From NCBI GenBank assembly GCA_034506175.1, contig JAPDQB010000003.1, positions 62,001-126,000 of the forward strand: DNA of 64,000 nt, written 5' to 3'. The notes beneath the pieces were generated by a model. The model searched no databases. It saw only the letters and a list, made by a program, of their open reading frames with translations, and was not told the origin of the DNA. Shown here piece by piece: positions 56,435-64,000 of the stretch (position 1 is the first letter of the stretch; every line of letters starts with the position of its first letter). Position numbers and translations under genes: made by a program. This DNA is from a candidate division KSB1 bacterium. GTDB taxonomy: Bacteria; Zhuqueibacterota; Zhuqueibacteria; Zhuqueibacterales; Zhuqueibacteraceae.

Positions 56435-57235
56435 TTAGTTGTCACTTTCACCAAAACCTTCATACAACCTGCTCAACCGATGCGCATGCTCATCATACGC
56501 TGATTCAAACAACACCACAGATTTCTCCGCGCCCACAATAGAAGCTGCGGTGAGAACTTTCGGCGGTTTGCCCGCAGCGGTGAGCCGATGCGCGACCTCG
56601 GCCTTGATGGCATTCACCAACAAGCATCCGCCCACGGTCGAGCCGGGCGCCACCGGCGTTTCGAGATTTTCGATCTTCACCATCGCATCACCTGCCGGCG
56701 CGCCGGTGTCGAGAATCAAATCCGCATAATCCGTGAGCTTTTTGCCCGAGGGATGCTTGCTGGCGCTGGCTTCGGCATGCTTGGCGGTGATCAACGCAAC
56801 GACTTTGATGCCGCGCGCTTGAAAGCCCATCGCCATTTCAATCGGAACGATGTTGCAGCCGCTCGAGGAGATCACCAGCGCCGTGTCTTTGGGTGAAAGC
56901 ACAAAATTCCGCAAGATGCGTTCGGCCAAGCCACTGACATTTTCAATAAACATCGCCTGGCGCTGGCCGTTTGGCCCGATCACCGGATTGTGAAACGTCA
57001 TGGACAGCTCGACGATGGGATTGAACCCCGGAAACGAGCCATAGCGCGGCCACATTTCTTCGACGAGGATGCGACTGTGCCCGGCGCCGAACAAATGCAC
57101 CATGCGCCCGGCCAGAATCGTTTCCGCAAACCAATCGGCGGCCAGGTTGATGTTGTCAAGCTGATTTTCAATGATGTCAACCAATTCTCGACATTTGCTG
57201 AGATAATTAAAAGAAGGAAGCCGATTTGAATTCAT
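56435..57235 (-). CDS. SIS-domain sugar isomerase-like protein
   Basis: 266 residues. SIS fold: MVHLFGAGHSRILVEEMWPR, TALVISSSGCNIVPIEMAMG (the phosphosugar-binding Ser/Thr loop), KVVALITAKHAEASASKHPS and DLILDTGAPAGDAMVKIENL. This is the UPF0309 group. SIS proteins isomerise or bind phosphosugars; in this cluster a role on an amino-sugar phosphate together with the ROK kinase is likely but inferred. Orientation matches the flanking MetE-like and ROK genes. Confidence 0.9.
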   Translation of the reverse strand: MNSNRLPSFNYLSKCRELVDIIENQLDNINLAADWFAETILAGRMVHLFGAGHSRILVEEMWPRYGSFPGFNPIVELSMTFHNPVIGPNGQRQAMFIENVSGLAERILRNFVLSPKDTALVISSSGCNIVPIEMAMGFQARGIKVVALITAKHAEASASKHPSGKKLTDYADLILDTGAPAGDAMVKIENLETPVAPGSTVGGCLLVNAIKAEVAHRLTAAGKPPKVLTAASIVGAEKSVVLFESAYDEHAHRLSRLYEGFGESDN

Positions 57236-57319
57236 GATTCCCGTGTAAAAAACTTGCCAACGGATTGAAATCCCGCCAGGCGGGACAACGGATTTATTTA
57301 TTATTTGCCTTGCTGAACG

Positions 57320-58213
57320 TTAATCGCCATGCATAATCGCAAAGCGCGCCGCGCCGAATGCGCCGGCCCAGTCGCCGAGCTGCGCCGGAATGATCTTGAC
57401 GCGATGCCCGCCCGGCCGCCATTCCACTGCGTCCATAAATTTTCCGAGCGGCTCAAAAAGCGCTTTGCCGGCGCTGCTGATACCGCCGCCGATAATCACG
57501 GCCTCCGGATCGATGACATTGATGAGCGAAGCAATGGCGCAACTGAGCGCATGAACTGATTTCATCCAAATCATCGTTGCGGTTTGATCGCCGGCAAGAT
57601 GAGCAGCAACAAGCTGTTTCGTCGAGTCAAACAAACCTTGACTGCGCTCGCGAACGGTGTAATCACCGATCAGCATTTCGATGCTGCCCGGCGTGTTGAC
57701 GATGTCTTTCGGCGCGGTGGTGTCCAAACAAATGTGCCCGAGATGGCCGGCGCGGCCAATCGTTCCGGTCATGAGTTCGCCGCGGGAAAGAATCGCGCCG
57801 CCGACGCCGGTGCCCAGCGTGAGCAGAATCGCATTGTCAAATCCCACCGCCGCGCCAAGCCAATGTTCGCCGAGCAGTGCTGCGTGCGCATCATTCAACA
57901 CGGTCACCGGATGCGAGCGATTCAAGAAGCGAGTCCAATCGAGGCCTTCGAGGCCTTGCAAGCGTCCCGGCATAAAGGCGATGGCGCGATGATCTCGCGC
58001 CACCAAGCCCGGCGCGGCCAAGCCGATCCACCTCGCGGTTTCGTCAAGGCTGGTTTCAATCGAGATGAGCAGCGTTCTGATCTGCTCGGCCCATCGTTTC
58101 GTCATATCGTCGTGCGTCGGCTCGGTGCGGCGTTTCAAAACCGTTCCGTCTTCTTTTGCGGCGATGAGCTTGATGTTTGTCGCGCCGAGATCGATGCCGA
58201 TGGCAAAAGCCAC
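57320..58213 (-). CDS. ROK-family sugar kinase
   Basis: 297 residues from the GTG at 58213, after GGAAGGAGCATCATC; the frame continues upstream but lacks support. ROK motifs: AIGIDLGATNIKLIAAKEDG (phosphate loop 1), TVLNDAHAALLGEHWLG, ILLTLGTGVGGAILSRGELM, RAGHLGHICLD and AVIIGGGISSAG. The zinc-binding CxCGxxGC motif of many ROK proteins is absent. It probably phosphorylates glucose, N-acetylmannosamine or a related sugar. The SIS gene follows 84 bases downstream on the same strand. Confidence 0.9.
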   Translation of the reverse strand: MAFAIGIDLGATNIKLIAAKEDGTVLKRRTEPTHDDMTKRWAEQIRTLLISIETSLDETARWIGLAAPGLVARDHRAIAFMPGRLQGLEGLDWTRFLNRSHPVTVLNDAHAALLGEHWLGAAVGFDNAILLTLGTGVGGAILSRGELMTGTIGRAGHLGHICLDTTAPKDIVNTPGSIEMLIGDYTVRERSQGLFDSTKQLVAAHLAGDQTATMIWMKSVHALSCAIASLINVIDPEAVIIGGGISSAGKALFEPLGKFMDAVEWRPGGHRVKIIPAQLGDWAGAFGAARFAIMHGD

Positions 58214-58259
58214 GATGATGCTCCTTCCAGATATTTGTACGAATCCAAACAGCTTTTTT

Positions 58260-58309
58260 GCGACGAAGCAATCTGTTTGCTTCGGCACCAATAGAGATTG
58301 CTTCGTCGC
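58260..58309. repeat. 15-base perfect inverted repeat upstream of the ROK gene
   Basis: GCGACGAAGCAATCT (58260-58274) and AGATTGCTTCGTCGC (58295-58309) are exact complements with a 20-base loop. The ATTGCTTCGTCGC arm recurs at 39618-39630, so it belongs to a dispersed repeat. Confidence 0.6.
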
Positions 58310-58373
58310 TAGGGCGATTAAAGGGAAATTCTCAATGGCTAATTTACATTGCTTGCTGAGCGCCCCTAGCGCT

Positions 58374-59684
58374 TCAAAGCTTGCTCCCTTCATTCTTATA
58401 CACCACGCCATCTTTCATCACGAACGTTACATTCTGCAGCACGCGAATGTCCAGGAGCGGGTCGGCGTCGACGGCGATCACGTCCGCGATTTTGCCGGCT
58501 TCGAGCGTGCCGAGTTGGTCGAGCTTGCCCAGCAGCTTCGCGGTGTGATACGTGGCGGACTTGATTGCGGCCATAGGCGGCATGCCGGCCTCGACCATGT
58601 ATTGAAACTCGATCGCATTGCGGCCGTGGCGAAACACACCGGCGTCCGTGCCGAACGCGATGGGCACGCCGGCTTTATAGCCCTTCGCAAAAGTGGCTTG
58701 AATCACCGGCCCGACCGCGAGCGCTTTGGGCACGACCAGTTCGTGATAATATCCCGTCACTTTCGCGGAATCGGCCACGGATTTTCCCGCGGTGATCGTC
58801 GGCACCCAATACGTCCCGTGCTGTTTCATTAGCGCGAATGCCTCATCATCGAGATAAGTACCGTGCTCGATCGAAGCCACGCCGGCGCGAATGGCGCGCT
58901 TGGCGCCCTCGGCGCCGTGCGCGTGCGCCGCCACCTTCTTGCCGAAATCCGCCGCGGTTTGCACGATCACGCGAATTTCTTCTTCGGTGAATTGCGGATT
59001 CTGCGCGTTGCCCGAAAGCGAGAGAACGCCCGCGGTCGCGGTGATCTTGACCCAATCCGCGCCGCGCTTGATCGCCAGCAGCGTGGCGCGCCGCGCGCTT
59101 TCCACGCCGTTGACGACGCCTTCTTCAATGCCGGGCACGGCAAAAAGATCTTCGCGCAAACTGTTGGTGGGATCGCCATGCCCGCCCACCACGGCGAGCC
59201 CTTTGCCGGCCACGAGCATGCGCGGCCCGATCACGTCCCCGCGATTCACCGCATTGCGCAACGCCAGGTCCACAAAATCACTTCCGCCGAGATCGCGCAC
59301 GGTGGTGAAGCCGCTCAGCAGCGTCGCTTTCAAATACGGTATGGCCGCCAGCGCCGCGTCCGGCGGATACATTTGAAAGCGCTTGAGGTAGCCGGCTTTT
59401 TCAGTTTGTCCGGAGAGGTGCGTGTGCATGTCCATCACGCCGGGCAAGACGAATTTCTTTTTGAGATCGATCACGTTGTCGCCGGGCTTCGCGCTCGTGA
59501 AACCCGATTCAACGCCCGTGATTTTTCCCTTCTCAACGACCAGCGTCACATTGCGGCGCGGCGTCTCGGCAACGCCGTCGATCAGCGCGCCCGCATGAAT
59601 CAGCGTGCGCTGCGCCCAAGTCGGCGCGGCCATGAGCCAACAAACGATGAAGCTCGAAAATCCCAAACGCAAAGCACGTGTCAT
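58374..59684 (-). CDS. Amidohydrolase-family protein (imidazolonepropionase/prolidase-like)
   Basis: 436 residues with a signal peptide (FSSFIVCWLMAAPTWAQ), so it is exported. Metal motifs: LPGVMDMHTHLSG (HxH), the carboxylated-Lys region GADWVKITATAGVLS, VAAHAHGAEGAKRAIRAG, SIEHGTYLDDEAF and AFGTDAGVF (Asp). These belong to the imidazolonepropionase/Xaa-Pro dipeptidase-like clade of amidohydrolases. Substrates may be dipeptides or cyclic amides. The promoter at 59748-59775 and a GACCGGTC site at 59793 precede it, so it may share regulation with the M20 peptidase operon. Confidence 0.9.
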   Translation of the reverse strand: MTRALRLGFSSFIVCWLMAAPTWAQRTLIHAGALIDGVAETPRRNVTLVVEKGKITGVESGFTSAKPGDNVIDLKKKFVLPGVMDMHTHLSGQTEKAGYLKRFQMYPPDAALAAIPYLKATLLSGFTTVRDLGGSDFVDLALRNAVNRGDVIGPRMLVAGKGLAVVGGHGDPTNSLREDLFAVPGIEEGVVNGVESARRATLLAIKRGADWVKITATAGVLSLSGNAQNPQFTEEEIRVIVQTAADFGKKVAAHAHGAEGAKRAIRAGVASIEHGTYLDDEAFALMKQHGTYWVPTITAGKSVADSAKVTGYYHELVVPKALAVGPVIQATFAKGYKAGVPIAFGTDAGVFRHGRNAIEFQYMVEAGMPPMAAIKSATYHTAKLLGKLDQLGTLEAGKIADVIAVDADPLLDIRVLQNVTFVMKDGVVYKNEGSKL

Positions 59685-59747
59685 AATCGCCTTCCTCCTT
59701 GAATTAATACTTGTGAGATTGAATTGACCGGCGTTTCAGTTCTTTTC

Positions 59748-59775
59748 AGTATAATTCTTTTTTCGAGGAAAGCAA
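59748..59775 (-). promoter_or_regulatory. Sigma70-type promoter of the amidohydrolase gene
   Basis: On the minus strand TTGCTT (59775-59770), a 16-base spacer and TATACT (59753-59748), about 65 bases upstream of the start codon. Confidence 0.55.
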
Positions 59776-59792
59776 GTGCGGGTGAAAAAAAT

Positions 59793-59802
59793 TGACCGGT
59801 CG
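59793..59802. promoter_or_regulatory. GACCGGTC operator-like site
   Basis: TGACCGGTCG about 18 bases upstream of the -35 box; a half site (TTGACCGGC, 59724-59732) lies downstream of the -10 box. Same core as the sites at 27645, 37786 and 37836. Confidence 0.45.
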
Positions 59803-59873
59803 CTTGAATTCGGGAAGTGGATAAATTTTTCGATTCTCCACTCTGCACAATGCCAAATCGAGCTTCTCGCCAT

Positions 59874-61298
59874 TCAGCTTGCCGGTGAATAACGCCGCAG
59901 CGCGGAAATGCTCCAACCAAACAACGCGGCCGTGAGCAACAGCAAAGCCAGCACGCCAACCCACACACGATTCGCCACGTTCGCGAGCGGCTCTTCAGCG
60001 AACGCAAAACGCGGCAGCGCATCAAAGTCCGCCGGCTGCAAGCGCGCGCCGGCGAGGAGTTTGGGCGAGAGCATGGCTTGCCACGAACCGAGAAATTCGC
60101 GCGTTTGCAAAACGAAGCGGCGCTGGCGCATCAAGCCCGCGCCGGCGATTTCGTTGAACGCTTCCTGCGCGATGATGGCGGGCGAGAGAAAACGGAATTT
60201 TTGCACCAGTGCCTGCTGCCGGTCGAGGCGCGCTTCATAATCCGTGAGAATCGACGTGGTTTTGTCCTCGATCTCGCGCTGCACGAGATAATATTTGCGC
60301 GCCCATTCCGGAATCGCGGCGGCGCCGTTGGCGGACAATTCGGGATGGTCGCTGTAATAACTCGCGAGCAGTTTGTTGCCGATTTGCGTGGCCGTGTTTT
60401 CCGCGGCGCGCAACGAAGAAACATACTGCATGCGCGAAGGCACCGGACTCGCGGCGCTCACGGCGAGGTTCAAAATTGCCGGAATGATCAACACGAACGC
60501 GAGCCAAAAACAAGTGAGCACCGTGGCGTTGGTTTCCGAGCCGCGGCCAAGCGTGTTGACGCCGGCGGCGAGCATGAACCAGAACAGCGCATACGCGGCG
60601 CCGACCATCACCCACAGGCAGAAACGCCCCAACATACCGGGCGCGTTGAAGCGCATGCCGCTCGCAAAAAATCCCGCCACACACAGCAACACCACGAGGC
60701 CGAGCACGAACGCCAGGCGCATGAGCACTTTGCCGGTGATGAGTGTGCGCAAGCGCAGCGGCTGGGAGAGCGCGAGCACGAGCGTGCCGTTTTCTTTTTC
60801 GGAAGAGAGCAGATTGTAACTCAGCGCGATGATGAGCAACGGCAGCAGATAAACAATCACAAACGCAAAATCGAAACGGCCGGCGAGCAAGCTCAACGGA
60901 CTTTCGACTTGATACTTGGCGAAGAGATTGTCATCGCGCTTCCACAAAGAGATGGAAGTGGCGTAGGGATAAAGATCGGTTTGCCCGATGGAGAAAGCCG
61001 CGAGCGGGCCGGGCGGCAATGTCGCCGCGTGCTGGGCGCTTTGCGGAAAGCCCTCCCGCGGATGTTCATCCGCGGATTTTTTGCCGGCGAGAATTTCCTC
61101 GACAATGGTTTTCTGCTTGAGCAAGGCCTCTTGCGCTTTGGCAAACTGTTGGCTCACGTCTTCGCGCCAACGCTCGGCGCGCGTTGCGCCGTTGTAAACC
61201 GCGTAGCCCACGCAAAGCACGATGAGCAGCGAAGCGAGCCACAACACTTTGTCGACCACAAGCAAGCGACAGTCGTGTTTGAGAATATGTTTGAGCAT
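59874..61298 (-). CDS. ABC-2 type permease, DUF3526 family (second of pair)
   Basis: 474 residues from the ATG at 61298 (CGAGGAGACCATC upstream). Helices: VLWLASLLIVLCVGYAVY at the N-terminus, a long outer loop (~45-170), then a cluster (FVIVYLLPLLIIALSYNLLS, LAFVLGLVVLLCVAGFF, ALFWFMLAAGVNTL, VLTCFWLAFVLIIPAIL) and a last helix (VWVGVLALLLLTAALFGW). SSEKENGTLVLALSQPLRLRTLITGK is the ABC-2 coupling motif. It lies 86 bases after a similar permease gene; no ATPase gene is in view. Cargo unknown. Confidence 0.88.
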   Translation of the reverse strand: MLKHILKHDCRLLVVDKVLWLASLLIVLCVGYAVYNGATRAERWREDVSQQFAKAQEALLKQKTIVEEILAGKKSADEHPREGFPQSAQHAATLPPGPLAAFSIGQTDLYPYATSISLWKRDDNLFAKYQVESPLSLLAGRFDFAFVIVYLLPLLIIALSYNLLSSEKENGTLVLALSQPLRLRTLITGKVLMRLAFVLGLVVLLCVAGFFASGMRFNAPGMLGRFCLWVMVGAAYALFWFMLAAGVNTLGRGSETNATVLTCFWLAFVLIIPAILNLAVSAASPVPSRMQYVSSLRAAENTATQIGNKLLASYYSDHPELSANGAAAIPEWARKYYLVQREIEDKTTSILTDYEARLDRQQALVQKFRFLSPAIIAQEAFNEIAGAGLMRQRRFVLQTREFLGSWQAMLSPKLLAGARLQPADFDALPRFAFAEEPLANVANRVWVGVLALLLLTAALFGWSISALRRYSPAS

Positions 61299-61384
61299 GA
61301 TGGTCTCCTCGGAGTTTAAATGTTTCAATAGCATTTCAACTATAAACATGACACGCCTACGGCGTTGATCGATATATTGCTTTT

Positions 61385-62806
61385 CTAATCCACCTTCATC
61401 TTCCCCACCGCGGCCACGGCGGCGAACGCCGTTGCCGCGCACCACATTCCCAAAATCAGCAGATTGCCGAATTGATGCCTGAACACCAACGCGAAGCTCG
61501 GCGGCGAATATTTGAACTGCGGCACCTTGCTCCACAACGCCGGATCGGCGAGATAATCATAATCCTGATTGCCGGCGTTTTGCGCCATGTCGTCATTCAA
61601 GAGCTTGACGATCTTGCGGCGGTGTGCTTCCGCCTGCTCGGCGAAGTGGCGATGCTGATGGAGATCGGTTCCCGCCAGTCCCATCGAAACATGGCGCACC
61701 GCGAGCAGCGGCGAAACAGTACTTGCGAGTTGCTGCACGCCGGCTTGCTTTTCATACAACGCCCACAACCGGCTGTAATGTTTGTCGAAGACTTGATTGC
61801 CGTATTCCTCGCCTTCTTGCAGCGCGATGCCGGCAAAATTCACCGGCAGGTCTTTCAGCTCTTTCACGTTGTATTGCGCCAACAATTTGGCTTCAAGCTG
61901 TTTGCGGCGCTCGTCTGAGGGATTGTGACCGTCAATGCCTTCGCGAATATCTTTGGAAATCGCTTCCCAAAACTCGCTCACCACCGGACTCGGATAAAGC
62001 CGCTCGGCAAGATCGGAAGCGAGCCGCGGCGCGAGCAAGCTGCTGATGATCCAAAAGCCGATGAGTGTGAGCAACGCCACGCGCGAGGATTTCACTTTCG
62101 CGGAAACGGCAAGACTGAGACCGAGAATCGCGGCGAAGTACAACAGATAACTTCCGGCCAATGTAATGAAACGCAGCGCCGCTTCGCTGAAACTCTCGCC
62201 GGTTTTCAATCCCGCCAACAACACCGCGGCGATGAGCGTGGCGGGAATCAAAACGAGCGCGAGCGCCGCAACCACGCCGAGCGCTTTGCCGAAGGCAAGT
62301 TTGCGGCCCGGCACGCCGAGGCTCACGATCTGGCGCAACGTGCCGCGTTCGCGCTCGCCTGCGAACGATGCAAACGCGAGCAGGATGATGAGCAGCGGCA
62401 TGAGATATTGCAGCGTCCACGCCACGGTCAATTCGCCGAAGCGTTGCAGCGCGGTTTTGTCTTCAATCGGGCGATGGCTCGACAAATTTTGATAATGCGC
62501 TTCGAGCCAGATGGCGACGCCGAGATATTGGTTGAGGCCGCGATCGACATACGACAGCGCAGTCACCGGCTTGAAGGCATAATGCCCGAAGTGCGCCGCG
62601 GAATGCGGATTCTTGTTGCCCTGCGCTTCCCACGTTTGCTTGTCCATGTTCGCCGCGGCTTCGCGGTCGCTTTTGATTTCCTGCGATTGCTGATAGCCGA
62701 GGCTCACGGCGACCAGCAGCATGAGCAGCAACACGCCGGCGATCCAGCGGAAGCGGCCGTCGCGGATGATCTCGGTGAATTCTTTTTTGGCGATGGTTTT
62801 GGTCAT
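61385..62806 (-). CDS. ABC-2 type permease, DUF3526 family (first of pair)
   Basis: 473 residues from the ATG at 62806 (AAAGGAGAAATC upstream). Same plan as the next gene: N-terminal helix (WIAGVLLLMLLVAVSLGY), long extracytoplasmic loop, then helices (TLQYLMPLLIILLAFASFAG, ALGVVAALALVLIPATLIAAVLLAG, LYFAAILGLSLAVSAK, VALLTLIGFWIISSLLAP), ending LILGMWCAATAFAAVAAVG. ERERGTLRQIVSLGVPGRKLAFGK is the coupling motif. The two permeases likely form a heterodimer served by an ATPase encoded elsewhere, perhaps upstream of the window edge. Confidence 0.88.
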   Translation of the reverse strand: MTKTIAKKEFTEIIRDGRFRWIAGVLLLMLLVAVSLGYQQSQEIKSDREAAANMDKQTWEAQGNKNPHSAAHFGHYAFKPVTALSYVDRGLNQYLGVAIWLEAHYQNLSSHRPIEDKTALQRFGELTVAWTLQYLMPLLIILLAFASFAGERERGTLRQIVSLGVPGRKLAFGKALGVVAALALVLIPATLIAAVLLAGLKTGESFSEAALRFITLAGSYLLYFAAILGLSLAVSAKVKSSRVALLTLIGFWIISSLLAPRLASDLAERLYPSPVVSEFWEAISKDIREGIDGHNPSDERRKQLEAKLLAQYNVKELKDLPVNFAGIALQEGEEYGNQVFDKHYSRLWALYEKQAGVQQLASTVSPLLAVRHVSMGLAGTDLHQHRHFAEQAEAHRRKIVKLLNDDMAQNAGNQDYDYLADPALWSKVPQFKYSPPSFALVFRHQFGNLLILGMWCAATAFAAVAAVGKMKVD

Positions 62807-62856
62807 GATTTCTCCTTTTGATTTTCGTGTGACGTGATACGTGTAACGTCGTTCGC

Positions 62857-63999
62857 TCAAAACTGCCGCATCCAGCTCACCTTCGTAATCAAAGATTGAT
62901 TGCGCTCGCCGCTTTCGCGGAAATCATTTTGATTGAATACGAGATGCATGAACGACAGCGGCGCGAACTCCCATGAAAAACGCAGGTTCCAGCCCGACAG
63001 GGCGTTGAGCGAGTTGTATTGATAAAAGGCGAAGGTCTGCAGCCGCGGATTGAGCGCCAGCAGCAGCATCGGCCCGAGCAAATGCGTTGTGCGGTTTTCC
63101 CGGCGTGCGCCCAATGCGCGCGCCTGATTCACTTCATACTGCCACGACAGAACCACATGCGGCGAGGGCGAGATTTTCGCAGAGGCCGATAGCGTGTTCA
63201 ACCTGCCGTCGAAATAATCGCCAACCGTGCCGGCGAGGCTGAGAGCGAAACGCCGCGATTGATCGGAATCAAAAGCCAGCGTGTAACGCACGAAGCTGTA
63301 ATTCCCCGGCGCCAGCGCAACGCCGAACGGCCGGAACGATTGCGCGTCCTGCGCTTCGAGATTTTGCCAGTTGGGTGTAATGCGGAATTGCATCTCCGCG
63401 CCGTCGTGCAATTGTGTGGTCACGGGTCGCAGCGTGACATAGCCCTCTTGAAAGCGCCGGTCCGAAGCGCGATGATACAGAAACGTGGTGAAGCCGGGAC
63501 GAAAGCGTCGCACGAAGGATGGCTTCCACTGCGGCCGCCAATCCAGCGTCACAGCCGGGCTGGTGATGATCAAATCCTGCCGCCGCACAAAGCCCGCGGT
63601 CGCTTCATAGTTTTTTGAAATGAGCGATTGAATGTGGCCGATGTAGCCCCAATTGGTCGCGTGATAAAGCCAGGCGTATGCCGCATACCCATCGCCGGGC
63701 GCGCCCTGCGTCCACGAGCGCGAAAGCATGGTGTAGGCATTGAAGGTGCGGGCGAGCCGAAAAAAGCCGTCGACAGAGGCGGTGAAATTATCGACTGCGG
63801 CGCTTGCTCCCAGCGCTTCGTCATGCCGCGCGGTGAGCAGGCCGCCGATACGATTTTGGCTGCCGAGGTTTTGCACATATCTGCCGATGGCAAACGTGCC
63901 GGCCGGGTTGTTGACGTTGCCGCGCTGGCGCATGAGCAAAGCGCCGGCGCTGCGTTGCGCGCTGCGTGAAGTCAGGCGCAAGCCGGCATCGATGGGAAT
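62857..63999 (-). CDS. DUF5916-type outer-membrane protein, C-terminal part (5' end outside window)
   Basis: The frame is open to the window edge, so about 380 C-terminal residues are present. The visible start (PIDAGLRLTSRSAQRSAGAL) and following beta-rich text (IGRYVQNLGSQNRIGGLLTA, FRLARTFNAYTMLSRSW, NYEATAGFVRRQDLI) fit DUF5916 proteins, which pair a CBM9-like N-terminal domain with a barrel. The last strand ends LITKVSWMRQF with a C-terminal Phe, the outer-membrane insertion signal. Located just upstream of the ABC-2 permease pair. Confidence 0.75.
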   Translation of the reverse strand: MPIDAGLRLTSRSAQRSAGALLMRQRGNVNNPAGTFAIGRYVQNLGSQNRIGGLLTARHDEALGASAAVDNFTASVDGFFRLARTFNAYTMLSRSWTQGAPGDGYAAYAWLYHATNWGYIGHIQSLISKNYEATAGFVRRQDLIITSPAVTLDWRPQWKPSFVRRFRPGFTTFLYHRASDRRFQEGYVTLRPVTTQLHDGAEMQFRITPNWQNLEAQDAQSFRPFGVALAPGNYSFVRYTLAFDSDQSRRFALSLAGTVGDYFDGRLNTLSASAKISPSPHVVLSWQYEVNQARALGARRENRTTHLLGPMLLLALNPRLQTFAFYQYNSLNALSGWNLRFSWEFAPLSFMHLVFNQNDFRESGERNQSLITKVSWMRQF

Positions 64000-64000
64000 G

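Overview
The window reads as part of a chromosome (or metagenome-derived contig) of a Gram-negative, diderm bacterium, probably from the FCB superphylum (KSB1/Calditrichota/Bacteroidota-like). Supporting signs are TonB-receptor and carboxypeptidase-regulatory-domain proteins, a DUF5916 protein, a Bacteroidota-type GlmU-like nucleotidyltransferase, a GH57/DUF3536 protein, RsbU-type partner-switch proteins and DUF3526 ABC permeases. This placement is inference; no rRNA, tRNA, CRISPR array or replication origin was recognised. TTG and GTG starts and GGAG-type ribosome binding sites are common.

Layout. 0-5.1 kb: end of a TPR protein, a giant kinase/phosphatase signalling protein and a STAS partner, both carrying winged-helix-like segments. 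5.3-13.8 kb: isocitrate dehydrogenase, three tiny membrane-protein ORFs, guaA, a small Cys/His-rich ORF, glmS, a TPR/periplasmic-binding protein and nagB. 13.9-21.0 kb: a GlmU-like gene followed by a defence-like island. The island holds a DUF433/DUF5615 pair flanked by a duplicated piece of the GlmU-like gene, a NACHT-LRR-DUF1566 NLR-like protein whose last codons look like a diversity-generating-retroelement target, and an AAA/DUF4143 ATPase. 21-27.5 kb: amidase, rhomboid protease, barrel protein, glycosyltransferase, acetyltransferase and a cluster of degraded tiny membrane-protein genes. 27.5-34.7 kb: M20 peptidase plus YfcC-like transporter behind a clear promoter and operator, enolase, a second DUF433/DUF5615 pair (toxin frameshifted), pyruvate kinase and a Uma2 protein. 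34.8-41.8 kb: GH57, an outer-membrane protein, repeat-rich non-coding DNA, an orphan gene and a transposase relic. 41.8-64 kb: almost entirely minus-strand catabolic genes.

Genes that work together: glmS, nagB and the GlmU-like enzyme form an amino-sugar/UDP-GlcNAc set. SIS isomerase, ROK kinase, two Gfo/Idh/MocA dehydrogenases, an SMP-30 lactonase and a ribose-type ABC transporter (binding protein and permease, no ATPase seen) form a sugar-catabolism set. A REP-associated transposase sits inside the transporter operon. Enolase and pyruvate kinase are near neighbours. Two ABC-2 permeases and a DUF5916 protein end the window.

Decay is frequent. A TonB receptor has lost its barrel, a GxxExxY gene and a transposase are fragments, and several tiny genes and one toxin carry single-base frameshifts. 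If this is a metagenome assembly, some of those frameshifts could be sequence errors. Candidates for undescribed biology are the NACHT-LRR-DUF1566 protein with its C-ending codon run, the partner-switch proteins with built-in winged helices, and a GACCGGTC operator shared by three promoters.
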